Assembly: GCA_947683625.1 (NCBI GenBank)
Contig: CANTUR010000417.1
Coordinates: forward strand, 186,001-250,000
Source: Mallotus nudiflorus
Lineage: Eukaryota > Streptophyta > Magnoliopsida > Malpighiales > Euphorbiaceae
Length of the DNA: 64,000 bases
Direction: 5' to 3'
Below are positions 9,536 through 21,244 of the stretch, piece by piece. The notes beneath the pieces are model-generated. The model did no database searches, was not told the DNA's origin, and was given only the letters and a program-made list of their open reading frames with translations. Position 1 is the first letter of the stretch. Every line of letters begins with the position of its first letter. A program made the translations under genes and the position numbers.

Positions 9536-12298
9536 CCTCTTCACACCCACTCTCCATAGCATTAAATGCCATTAATGGCAATGGTTAGAGGCTCACCTGC
9601 TAAAGAGTTGGTCATTTTTTAACATAAAAGAAAAGGAAAAAGCCAAAAAAAAAAAAGCTTGGGGAATGAAAAAAGGCAATGGGAGAGGGTAAGAATAGGT
9701 TTTTAGGAATTTGAAAAAGGAGAAAATAGGAGGAACTTTAAAAGGGAATGTAAGGGCAAAGTTAAAGAGGTTGGCTGGTGGTTAGAAAAATTAAGGTGAT
9801 TGAAGAAAGAAAAAAATGTTTGAAAGAGAAAAAAACAGAGGGAAAGAGGAGGAAAAAAAAGAAAAGAAAGAAATGAAGAAGAAGGGGAGAGACTTAGAAG
9901 CTTAGGAAACTTGAATCCTGAGAAGAGGAAGGAACCTCCTTGCATTCAAAGTTATTATAAGTACTCAATTTTGGGATGCAATTATGCACAATTGCGGCGT
10001 AAGCCCCTATGATGAAATTTATTAAAAAATTGAACTTGGTTGTCGATTTTCTGGACTTTAGGGACTAAATTGCAACATTTTTTAGGATTTGATTGTAAGG
10101 AAGTCAATTTTTAGGATCAGCATTTAATGTTGATCGACATTGTACAATGTCGACGAGTAACAAGTCCTATTTTTTCAATTTTTCATGTATTATTTTTTCA
10201 TTTTTTCATCTATTTTTCAGTGTTTTAATTAGTTAAAAATTGAATTTTATTATTATTTTTATCTTAAAAAGATTTTGGCGCATTCAAAACACGTAAATAA
10301 CTTTCAAAAATCAAATTCTTATCAGTCTGTTTTGAGGAGATGCTTCTGTTCCTTCAAAGGAGGAAGTCAGTATGCACAGACTCTGCTTTAAAAAGCAAAG
10401 AGTCTACGTGCGTGGAAGCGAGATTTTTTGGGGGGACTCACACACAAACAAAGAGCTTTTTACATACATAAACTGAAAAAAAACCTAGAAACCCTAAAAA
10501 TTTAGACGTGAAGAATACCTCACACACACCCTTGTCTTTTAAAAAATCCTAATTTTGGATACTCTCAGTGTCTTAAAAAACAATCAAATCCTAGTCTAGA
10601 ATCAACAATACTTCAATTTCAACGGTGAAAATCCTAGTCTGAGGAGCTAAAAAGGGCATTTGCACAACATCTATAATTATCACAGTGTTTTTTTTCTTTC
10701 TTTAATGATTTTTTTTATTTTTTATTATTGATTTGAGTATTAAATTTCACTAATCTAATTTTTTTGTGTTTTTTTATTTTAATGGTCGATTGTGGATTGA
10801 GGAGGATACTGCTTGTGTTTAAATGAACAGAAGATCTATGGAATGTCATGAAATAATCTGTATTATTTTCAATAGATATTAGGGTTTTAATTTTCATTGC
10901 ATTTATGTGCTCTGTGTAGTTATTTTAATTCATGGGTGTATAATTGTTTAATTTTAGTTTTTGTATGTAGTTTGTAATAGCCCCAGTAGTGAGAATAGTG
11001 AAAGATTTAATTTTCTGCATTTAAAATTAATTAGTAATTAGGTTCAATATGGTAAAACCCCAAATTAAAATCAATGGTGGTAGTAGCTTTAATTAGAGTT
11101 TGTATGTAATTAAATTAGGTTTTTTAGAAATCATATGTGAATGTGTTTTTATTTGATTTTGCTATGTTTTTTATGTTTTTTTATGTTTTGGGCTTTTTTT
11201 ATTTTATTTTGGGCCCTGAGCCCATGCTTAGGTCCCACTCATTTTAAATAGGTTTAAAAAATGGTTTAGGGCTTTAAATTATTAAAATCAACTTAGGCTC
11301 ATTAGGTTAATTAGATTTTAGGTCCACTTAATTAATTAAAATTTGTTTAGATTTAGCTCAGCCCACTTAAATTCATTTCTTTTAAAATAAATAGACCTAG
11401 TCCCACATTTCACTTAAATAAAATCAAGTTAGACTTAGACCCACTAATTTAACTTTCTTTTAAAATTGAATAGACTTAAGCCCATTCCTTAGACAAACTA
11501 AAATAAATAGATATAGGCTCACTAATTAATAAAATTGTAGGCCCACCTTTAGTCCCTTTCTCACTTGTAAATAAAATGTAAATTTAGCTAACTCTTTAAT
11601 AAAATTAACTTAGTTTAGATTTAGGGACGATGCAATCTTGAGTGTATTTTTTATGTGTAATTTTATTGACTAGATGTCTAGGGTTAGATGGATGTCAAAT
11701 AGGGTTTAAATAAAATTCCATGTAATTAGAGGATGAAATAATCATTTATAAAATTATTCTAAATGAACACGAGACTAAGAGAAGTTAGTATTTTGTTCCC
11801 AGAATCTCCTGGTTGTGGTGCTAACTTTCTTTTAGAGAATGGAGTACCACCAATCAAATTGTCCTAGTTATTACCTTGGGTAGTGACTCCTCTTCACCAT
11901 GCTATGATTTTATGACATAGTAGTGTGTTCCCTAAAGTCCTGAGCCTAAACAATGTCGTGATTGTTAAAATCTTGAACACGCGCTAAATCCCATCGTCTA
12001 TAACTATTCATTCATCAATCAAGTTTTGAGGGCCCAGTTAGGAGTATCAGCTTGTCCAAGACAATGAGTCTCTCCATTTTTTAGCTTTTAGTTCTTCATC
12101 TTCACTAAAACCTTGATTTGTTCCTCTTTTGTGTGTTTTCTTGAGCTATATTTCTTATTTAAGTTCATAAAGGAGCATGATTGCATAAGGTATTGAATAT
12201 TGATTATTAATATTAGTATATTTACATTTGTTTCTTATTTATTTGCATGATCGTTGAGTTTCTTAAGATCTAAGAAATGCAGTCTGTCTCTATCCCTA

Positions 12299-12425
12299 TT
12301 GAAGAGGTGACGTCTCTTCATAAAGACGTCACCCTTTCTTGATGAGGTGACGAAGGCATCGCCTCCTGGTCAAGAGGCATGCTTTTTGAAGAGGTGTTGC
12401 CCCTTTGACAGAGTCTTGCCTGATT
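12299..12425. repeat. GAGGTGACG/CGTCACC palindrome cluster
   Basis: Diverged members of the same family: GAAGAGGTGACGTCTCTTC at about 12300, GACGTCACC near 12326, GAGGTGACG and GGCATCGCCTCC near 12344-12366, then GAAGAGGTGTTGCC. The central tetramer has changed from ATCG to ACGT. Confidence 0.65.
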
Positions 12426-13621
12426 ATGCCTTGATTTTCCATCAGTATTCTGCATGTTTGGCATGATTTCCTTGTTTAATTTATTATATTTCGTGAGATC
12501 ACGCATGCTCTCTATGTTGATTAATATTATTTCTATGTTATTTTCTTCTTTTTTTATGTGTGTTATTTAGTGGATCATTTTATGAGTTTATTTTCATTTA
12601 TTTTTGTGAATACTCTTTGTTGATGATTTGTAAATATTATTGTTGTTATATGGAATTAACTTGTATGTTTTGCAAGAATTATTTGGTAATTTTTAATCAC
12701 TAGACGTTTGTTTTATTTATTTTTTTAGAGTATTAATTTGTATAATTAATTAATTTATTTATTTTTTGTTTATGTATGGTTTATTTTTAGTATTTTTATG
12801 TTTATTTACACCAAAAAGTTGTAATCCTTAATCCCTTCCCCTTTTATTTAGAATGAATGGTTGTAAATTATTTTTATTTGTTTTATTTTATTTGTGATTG
12901 AATGTCGGAAATATAAGCATGAAATGAGACTAATGTGCAAACTTGAAATAAAATCTAAAATTGAAAAACCAATTGCGATTAGCATGTTAATAAGGAGATA
13001 ACTTAATAATCAAAGGTAATAAAATACAAAACACACACGAAAGCTGACCCCAAAGTTGGGTGGGAATTCTAAAAGCCCATATCCAGTTTCCGAACTCGAT
13101 CTCTGATGATGGCTTGTTAGAACCTCCGTGGAGTCCAGTTACTATACAGTGTGTCCCGACTTTTATCCGGATGATAACTCCATCTTCGTTTTAGGCCTCA
13201 AACCCACTATACATTTCTTAGTGAGCCCCAAATCCACACAGTACCGTGGTCACCAATACTTAAACGTATGACCAAAATCACCGCCTACAATTAGTAAACT
13301 GAGCAAAAAGATTCAATTAAAAATAATAAAATTTGAGTGTTAGATCTTACGTGCAATAAGATTCTACACAACCATAAACGCAATAATAAAAAATCAAAAT
13401 AAATATAAGAAATGAAAACCGAGCAAATTACCCTAACTTCGTGCTATGATAAGCTAAGACACCATCTCACAAACCCCAATACTGTTCATTTTCTCACCCA
13501 TTCAATGAGTTTTTATTTTGTGAACTTTGTATTAGATTTTTCAATCCAGCATTAATGGTGAAAAGGAGACTAATGGCTAATTTTTTTTTTTTTTTAAAAA
13601 AACATGTTATTTCTTTTTTAA

Positions 13622-13882
13622 CTAATGGAGAACTATTATTCTACAAAAAAAACACAAACTTGTAACTAAACGTATTACCTCATCAAAATCATTGGGCTTA
13701 ATATCCAAATAGGTGCATTCTTCTTTCGTGGAAATCCCTTTATTCATCGACCATGGATTAATATGTTTGAAAGATGAAACATCATTCTTTAAGTTGTACC
13801 TATTAATAAACTTGATGATAATTTGGCACGAAAACATCTCTCTGGGAAGCAAAACCTTAATATTGTAATTACCCTCCATCAC
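13622..13882 (-). CDS. Unidentified 86-codon open frame
   Basis: An ATG-to-stop frame on the - strand with unbiased amino-acid composition (for example LPREMFSCQIII and NPWSMNKGISTKEE). This makes it more gene-like than most frames in this AT-rich area. I recognise no domain. It may be an exon remnant of a host or captured gene. It sits next to the 211-bp tandem duplication. Confidence 0.25.
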   Translation of the reverse strand: MMEGNYNIKVLLPREMFSCQIIIKFINRYNLKNDVSSFKHINPWSMNKGISTKEECTYLDIKPNDFDEVIRLVTSLCFFCRIIVLH

Positions 13883-13895
13883 TCATAAATAACGG

Positions 13896-14320
13896 ATGGC
13901 CCAACAAGTAGCTCAAGAACATATGAAAAAAAATATATATTATTTTCATAAAAATAGACATTCTAAAATTTTATTTAACAATCTATAACTCATTACCAAG
14001 TTTGTAGTTTCGTATTGAACTTTTTATATATGATCTCCAATTGAATGAATTAGATTCTAAAAAATATCCTTAAAAAATTGAACAAAATATCAAATCACAA
14101 TCATACATGGCCTAACTAGTAGCTCAAGAACATATGAAAAAATATATATATTATTTTCGCAAAAATAGATATTCTAAAATTTTATTTAACAATCTATAAC
14201 TAATTACTAGGTTTGTGGTTTCATATTGAACTTTTTATATATGATCTCCAATTGACTGAATTAGAAAAATTCTCCAAAATATCCTGAAAAAATTGAACAA
14301 AATGTCAAACCACAATCATA
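13896..14320. repeat. Tandem duplication with a 211-bp unit
   Basis: ATGGCCCAACAAGTAGCTC at 13896 recurs as ATGGCCTAACTAGTAGCTC at 14107. The following 200 bases match closely, including GAACTTTTTATATATGATC and the ATTGAACAAAAT end. There are two copies only. Confidence 0.88.
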
Positions 14321-14346
14321 CACAACAAATACAATAATTTAATTAA

Positions 14347-15314
14347 GGTATAATTACGTTAAAAAAAATTATGCTTTACAAATGTTAATAATTTTAGCAT
14401 ATTCTTACAACTTTTACTTAAAAAATCTTAAACTTTACATATTTTAGCAAATTTAATATATTATTTTAAAATTTATAAAAAAAATCACAAACTTTACACA
14501 TTTTAACAATTTTAGTGTCTTCTTTTAAATTTATCACAAAAAATAATCTATTTTAATATTAAACTACATTTGTTCAATCAATATTCTACCATTTGATAAA
14601 ATGTTAAGTTGAAATAGCATCAAACACTTTTTAATTTAAAAAGAAAGAGAATTTAATGAGTTCACAAAAATTTTCTCTTTGAAATATACTATTTTAAAAT
14701 TAAAAAAAATTGTAGTGCTTAAAAAAAATAAAACAAAATTGTATTTTTGTTTGTCATAAGTTTGTAATTGTTTACATGACATTTAAATATCTTTCTTCAC
14801 TTTAAGATCTTAAACTTTACACATTTTAATAATTTTAACATGTTTTTAGTTTAAAAAGAATATCATTTCAATGTCATATAAGTAATTGTAAATTTATAAT
14901 AAATTGAAATACTATTTTTTTTATTTTAAAATGATATATTTTAAGAAGAAAATTTTTGATAACTCATTAGATTCTCTTTTTTGTTTTAATTAAAAGAAGT
15001 TTGGTGCCATATCAACATTAAACACTACATCATTTTATAAGATATTAAAAAATTGATTTGACAAATATGATTTTATATTGGCATAATTATCTAAAATATC
15101 TTAAACTTTATGAGTTTTAACAATTGTTTTTTTTACAACATTTTTAAAAGAATATGTTAAGATTATTAAAAATTGTAAAGTTTATAATTTTTTTTTGTAA
15201 ATGTTAAAAAAGACATATTATATGTAAAGTTCAAGACTTTTTAAGTAAAATTTGAACGAGAGGGCTAGAAATGTTAAAACTCATAAAGTTCAAGAATTTT
15301 TAAGCAATTAGGAC
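14347..15314. mobile_element. Non-autonomous TIR element (MULE-like MITE) with 9-bp flanking repeat
   Basis: Flanked by the direct repeat TTTAATTAA (14338-14346 and 15315-15323). The left end (GGTATAATTACGTTAAAAA) and the inverted right end (GTCCTAATTGCTTAAAAA) form imperfect terminal inverted repeats. A longer inverted match lies inside: CTTAAACTTTATGAGTTTT at 15099 against AAAACTCATAAAGTTCAAG at 15277. There is no coding capacity. The 9-bp flank fits Mutator-like elements, but it is AT-rich and palindromic, so chance is possible. Confidence 0.6.
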
Positions 15315-15323
15315 TTTAATTAA

Positions 15324-16443
15324 AATGTGATTGCTAATAGTTGGTATTTTATTTTTGTCAATCCTTGCACATAAAATACAAAAAAATTACGAGTTATTGT
15401 AAAATCATAAATTAGCAACCATCTATCAAACAAAATGAGTTAAGTAATAGAAAATACATATTTGCTACTTTCACTTTGATGAATTTTTTTTAGAAGCCAT
15501 TAGTAAGTTTTAGGATTTCTACATCAAAGAAAGTTAAACATTTTTTATACTAAAAAAAAAAGCAGCACATCTATCTTTTCTCAAAATTAATTACAATTTA
15601 CATATGTAAATTCATATTTTTCTTATTTTTAATAGAGTGATTTTATTAACCCATAATATGAGATAACATTTTGGAAATTCAGAAAATAGCAGCTATAATA
15701 AGTATAAAATCTGGTCTATTAAGGGTGAAACTAATTTGCTCTAATAGAGAATTTTGTCATCATGAAAACTATATATATATATATATATATATAGTTGATA
15801 TACTTGCACAATATGTATGTGCAATGAGATAATGTCAATGCATCAAAATGAAAAAAATGCGAATGCACCAAGTCAAAAACATAAAAGTCTTAGAAACATT
15901 ATGGATTCAAAAAGAAACTTCATGAATATAGGCCGAGGAACAAAATTTTATATATTTTCTGACCACGATACTGTGCCTGAAAATCCAAGAGTTAGTAGGG
16001 AATTCCATGTTTTGAGATACAACAGAGTGAATTTCAAGTACAACTAGAGAATCAAAGACTATCCTCCAGAAAGGTCGGCAAAGAATTTCAACTATTACTG
16101 AAAAGGCATGCAATTTTATTTGTGTGTGTATATATATATATAAACAACCAAACTAGAGGTTCGGACAACTTTGTATATGGATTGAAAATGAAAATTAAAC
16201 AATAATGATATTATATACTCAATTATAGGTTATGTCCCAAGGCAAGAGTTGATTAAATGCTAGTGTGTACAGAGGGGATTTTTTATCTCAAAAAAAAAGA
16301 ACCCTAACTTCTTCTTCTCTCAATTTTCTCCTCTTTTTTTTCTAGTCACTCATCTTCAAGCAAGGAGGGGTATTTTTTGCCATTTTTGACCTAAAATCAC
16401 CCATTTACACCTCTTTTTATTGACTTATTTCTTAAATAAGTGA
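15324..16443. other. AT-rich spacer; no supported gene
   Basis: Contains a (TA)n microsatellite at about 15769-15794 and a second short one near 16128-16141. A 76-codon + strand frame (15817-16047) and a 68-codon - strand frame (15907-16113) overlap; neither shows a known domain. 16240-16440 (CCCTAACTTCTTCTTCTC, then ACACCTCTTTTTATTGAC) together with 30274-30700 looks like one unit split by the copia insertion. I cannot name it. Confidence 0.4.
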
Positions 16444-17563
16444 TGAAAGAGTCCTATAGGGGTTGAATAGGACTATAGAACAAAAATAAGAAATTAAAAA
16501 GATTTGAACAAGAATTAAAAGAAATGTTGAGAAGAAAGAATGAAAAACAGAATGATTTAAGGAGTTCGGATTCAATAACAATCATATATCTTCACCTAAC
16601 TTATCCCCAAGTTAGGATTTTCAATCACCCACAATCTTATTCACAAGATTGAGATTACACAAGAGTTTTATTGCTTACTCTTATAACCTTACAATTTGAG
16701 TTTTCAAGACTTACTCAAAAACCAATTTACAAGTGTTTTCAAGGCTCACACTAAAACTGAATTCCTAAGTGTTTTAATGGCTAAATATTTAAACAAATTT
16801 CTTTAAAATAGAATCTCACTTCCTATTTTCTTAACCCTAGAAAATAAAAGAATAAGATTTATATTCTAACACTCACTAACTCTCATAAGAGTATACAATA
16901 ATAAAATGAATTTTGACAGAGTTTAGAGAGTTTAATTGAATGGTTGAAAGTATAGAATGAAGAAGCAAGTTTCTTAACTTCAAAATATTCTTCAAAGATC
17001 ATATTTATACTTAAGCAATTCAATTATAAGTATTGGAAGCAATAATTTTGTTCCTAATGAAAACAAAGTCCCTTTGAAAGAAATTTTGACTTTTGAGCTG
17101 CATTTTATCAAGTCCCAATGGGGATATCGTCAGTCCCAGTCGGGATGAGTATTTAATAGTTATTACGAGCCGTTGTGTTTAAAATTTTACTCTGGTCCTG
17201 GTCGGGAAATCAATGTCCCGATCAAGACTACTATGTCCCAAGCAGTATCCCGATTGGGAAACTAGATCGAGATCGGTTCTGCCATTTCTTGAGTTTTATA
17301 CTGAAATTGGTTTCCCTTGGTCCTAATTGGGACTACTTTGGTCCCAGTCAGGACTATGACAAACCTTGCACTTTTTTATGCAATTTAGTCCCTGTGAGTA
17401 ATCCAGTTGAGATAGAACTTATAATGACTTCCGGAATAATTTTTCTTCAAGAGTTCATCATTATTTTGACTTTCAAATTACTTATAACTTATACACACTT
17501 GAAACAAACACATTAGTAGCTCAAATTTAAGTTTGTTAGATTAATAACTTGCTATGGTCAACA
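16444..17563 (-). repeat. 3' LTR of the copia element
   Basis: Matches 29233-30268 along its length (shared GTCCTA...GAATAGGACTAT start, CACCTAACTTATCC, repeated GGTCCCAGTCGGGAC-like stretches, and the CAACA end). It is about 85 bases longer than the partner, because the 5' LTR has lost a stretch around 29520. The open frame 17175-17516 is inside the LTR and is not a gene. Confidence 0.9.
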
Positions 17564-17580
17564 ATCTCCCCCTTTTTGAT
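17564..17580 (-). other. Polypurine tract of the copia element
   Basis: On the - strand ATCAAAAAGGGGGAGAT directly precedes the TGTTGACC start of the 3' LTR. This is the normal plus-strand priming site of an LTR retrotransposon. Confidence 0.85.
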
Positions 17581-17977
17581 TTTGACAAACTTATTTTAAG
17601 TTTGATAAAACTAATACAAGACAAAGTGTGTGATAAATAACAATTGTGATAATAATGATAATATCAAATAAAATCAAATGTATTTCTTTATTTCTCCCCC
17701 TATGGATATGATAAGAAATATAAAATTTAATTTATTTTCAATGTCAGAAATATAAAATATATCATGAGAAAATTATGGTCTTCCATAACATATGTGTTAA
17801 AAGCATAAAAAGAATGTTTGGCAATATGAAGAAAATAATTTCAAACATATTTACATATAATGCATCACAAAAATAGTACATATAGGAAGACCTCACATGA
17901 TCGTATAGAGTTTAACTAGCTAATTGATCATATGACACTTAACATATTACAAATATAAATACTAAACACAAATATTA

Positions 17978-18140
17978 TGTAATGACCCATATTTTTAATT
18001 ATTAAATTAAATATGGATTTTAAAGTGTTAAATATTATTTTATGGAATTATTGTTAAATGAGTATTTTAGTAAATTTATTAATTAGTAAGAGTATATTTT
18101 ATATATATGTATACTTATGTGTATAAATATTTGGGAGGAG

Positions 18141-18201
<61 letters not shown>

Positions 18202-20754
18202 ATATATGTACTTTATGTAAAAAAAACGTGACTTTTTTTTTCTTTTTCTTCTTCTTCTTTCTTCCTCTCTTCTTTCCTTCCCCACCTGACGCACCAACCA
18301 CTACCACCCTCATTGCCAGTACCACTAGTTGCCACCGGATAACCCACGTCACCGCTCAGCTCTCCTCCTCCCTCCTCCTTCCTCCTCCTTTCTCTTTCTT
18401 TCCCCTTTTTTCTTCTTTTTACCGGATTGAGAAGGAGCTTACTGGCGTTGACTCCGGCCACCCCTGTATGTGTCACTGGTGTCATTTGAATTCTCTCCTC
18501 CTGAGTTTCATTTTTCCCAAGTCAATTTGACTGGGTAACATCAAGAACAACTTCAATTTCAGGTAATTTAATTTTAAGGTTTTATGTTGATTTGTAAAAT
18601 TGAATTTGAATTCGGTTAAATTGGACTATGTTGTAGTTATATGAAATGACATTGAGATTGAAATCTTGCTTATGATTTTTTATTTATTTTTATGTATTTT
18701 TGAAATTTTCTGGGTGTTCGATTACTGTTCACGTTACTGTTTTGAGCTCAAAAAATTTTTTATGCTTTTAATAATTTCTATTAATTATGTAGAGTAAACT
18801 TTGTGAAGGAAGTTTTGTGAAATTCTTTATAGAATTTAAGTTATGAATTTTTAAAGGTTATGTTTGAATATGTATTTTTGAAAAAATTATTAGAAATTAG
18901 TAAATTATTTAATTTTAATTAAATTATTATTATTTATTCTGTTTTAGTTTATTTTTAAATAATAAAAGTATGAAAATATTTTTTATAATTAATTTTCAAT
19001 TATTAGTTAATTAGTAGTAATTTTGAAGAAAATAAATGAATAATAAATTTATTTATTATTTTCAAGCTTAAATGAGTCTTTTATTATTTTTATGATATAA
19101 TTGAGTGATTTTTATAGTTATTTATAATTAATATTAATTTGGTTGTGAAAATAAAAATTTTGATTTCCATTAGCGATATTTTATTTATAAACAAGAATTT
19201 TTATTATTTATTTAGAAATAAATTCTTTTATATCTTTATTATATAAACAAATTAAATTTTGGTAGTAAATTAAATTTTTATGATATATCGGGAGTTGAAA
19301 AAAAATTATATTATTTTATATGTATTATTGTGTTGGTTCTCGGTTGGGTATAATGTGTAGTTCTAGGGTCCAACCCGAGATGTGGAGTTGTGAGTAGTAT
19401 TGAAGTGCAATTTTGTGCAGGAATGACTATACTTTTAGTAGATAGATGTTTATTTTATAGAGGAGACTTCGCTAAATTTTCAATAGATTTCTCATAAAAT
19501 GTGACATTGGGTTTGTGTTGAGTTTTATTAGAGTCATATATTAGATCGAGTTTTTCTTTAGAAATCTAGAATGTTTAAGGCTAGGATTTTTAATCCTAAT
19601 TATTTTTATTATTTTTCCTATGGCTGCACCGAGAGCAAAGGTTTCAGCTCAGGGCCAATCGAGTCAGTATCGAGGAGCGCATCCTACCTGTGAGTTATTA
19701 TTATATGTATACATTACATATAGAAAATATTATTGGCATCCATATTTTGAATAAATATGAATTTTATTATGCTATATTGCATTAAATGTTAATTTTCATT
19801 GTTATTATATATATGTTTTCATATATATAAAGGTAAATGTTAATTGTGATTATTAAATACTGCGTATATTTTAAGATGATTTTATCATTTTATTTTTTAT
19901 ATAATGTTTTAGAGGATATTTGTAGAACGTGCTACTTAGTGGGCTGCACTATAACGATTGCGCAACAGTGGTTATGAAATGTTGATTAATATAAGATTAT
20001 ATGATTTGAGATATGGATAAATGATTATTGAGATTTGTGGATAAAGAGTGGTGTGGCTGCGGGAGCTCGGTTGACCTGTAGTGTCTTAGGGCCAGTCCAC
20101 TACCAAATTGGTAAAGGAAAATATTTTTGGATTCGAGAAAGTCTATTCATTAGTGAGGTATAATAATTGAGGTTACGGATTTCTTAGGGTTCTACTTTGA
20201 TCCTCCACTTATTTTTCATTTATTTCATTGATATGAAAATTGCTTTTGAGCGTCTGCATAAAAATGCATGTATAAATTAAATAAATATATAAACATTATA
20301 TTGGTGCTTGGTTGCTTGTATGCTTAGGTTGTATTTATATATATAATAATAATTCACTCAGTGAGATCTGATGCCCCTCAATTATTTTTTTTAGGATTCC
20401 TTTTTACTGACCTCCCTTAGTTATCATCTTCGTTAAACTCTTTTTTCACCAACTGATTTATATAAATTTTAAATTATCATTTCCTTTATATCTATTAGAC
20501 ATTACAGTACTAGTATGTACCTGTTGTAGTATGCTATGTTGAGTTGACAGTGGTTATGTACTCAAATATTTGTAAAATATTTTATTCTAATATGATATGG
20601 AAAGATTTCTTATGCTTTAAAAAGTTGTAATTTTTTAGTATTTTTATGATTGTGTTTGGTGTGAACTAGTGTTTTAAGCTTTCTACGGATTCCGGATTCA
20701 TGTGAATTCTCGTTCTTTAGTGCTGGTCATTACTCCTAGGTTTGGATCGTAACA
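17978..20754 (+). mobile_element. Solo LTR (2.78 kb) of a Tekay-like gypsy family, with perfect TSD
   Basis: Begins TGTAATGACCC and ends GGATCGTAACA. It is flanked on both sides by TATTA (17973-17977 and 20755-20759). It is inserted in the non-coding region between the copia 3' LTR and the env-like ORF. It shares order and landmarks with the 3.2-kb LTRs elsewhere, but with low overall identity: TATA-like start (18090-18125), GC-rich block (18270-18475), splice-like sites (donor 18563, acceptor to 19420, donor 19690, acceptor to 20394), the AATTCACTCAGTGAG box at 20351 and the GGTCAT end. It contains an (ATT)n microsatellite at about 18141-18200. Frames in it (18115-18530) are low complexity. 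Confidence 0.93.
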
Positions 20755-20759
20755 TATTA

Positions 20760-21244
20760 CATGGCTTCTTCTTCCCCTATGCTAAAGGTGGAGTAAACAA
20801 AAGACCATGAACCAAAATAATGATAAATAAAGATACATCAAATCTTTATGAAATAATATGACATATTTAAAAATAATTTTCTCTCCCCCTATCAAAAATA
20901 AGAAAAAAAAAATTGATATTAAGGACACACTATAAAAATTAATTCCATTAAAAATTTTTAATTCCATATAAAAGTTAATTCCTTTTAAGGCAATGAAAAC
21001 TCCATATAAAAATTAATTCCTTTAAAAAAAATTAAGGCAATGCAAACTCAAAAATTTCTTTCCTTTTGTCAAAAAAATAAAAAAGAATGAATACTAAAGA
21101 AATTTATTTTTGAGAAATTTATTTTTTAAAAAAAGGAAAATTTTATTAATAATTAAAATGCATTCAGTACAAAAATAAAATACTGAAAATAAACTAAACA
21201 TAAATAAGTATAAAATGAGCCTAAAAACAAACTAACAGTTAGAG
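20760..21244. other. Copia non-coding region 3' of the env-like ORF
   Basis: AT-rich, with no gene. It is the continuation of 17581-17977 interrupted by the solo LTR. The short - strand frame 20782-20967 is low complexity and shows no domain. Confidence 0.5.

Larger units (their letters stand above)
9071..13490 (+). mobile_element. Probable 3' UTR and 3' LTR of the Tat/Ogre-type element
   Basis: About 4.4 kb without a supported gene. Two further clusters of the GAGGCG...CGCCTC repeat (9416-9535 and 12299-12425) tie this stretch to the upstream Tat element at least as far as about 12430. A hairpin with the stem GACTCTGCTTT/AAAGCAAAGAGTC lies at 10379-10404, followed by a short G-run (10427-10437). 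11760-12080 and 13020-13280 have higher GC than their surroundings, as in long plant LTRs. I could not find the exact LTR ends, because the 5' LTR is outside the window. The Tat assignment of 12430-13490 is the weakest part. Confidence 0.45.

Noticed and set aside
9208..9945. - strand frames at 9208-9504 and 9703-9945
   Set aside because: Gly/Leu- and Phe/Ser-rich low-complexity frames in the non-coding tail of the Tat-type element; one spans the palindrome cluster.
10379..10404. Hairpin as a transcription terminator
   Set aside because: This is a plant nuclear element, where rho-independent terminators are not used; the hairpin is noted only as structure within the Tat tail.
18115..18530. 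Open frames with poly-Tyr, poly-Phe or poly-Asn on both strands
   Set aside because: Produced by an (ATT)n microsatellite and a pyrimidine tract inside a solo LTR.
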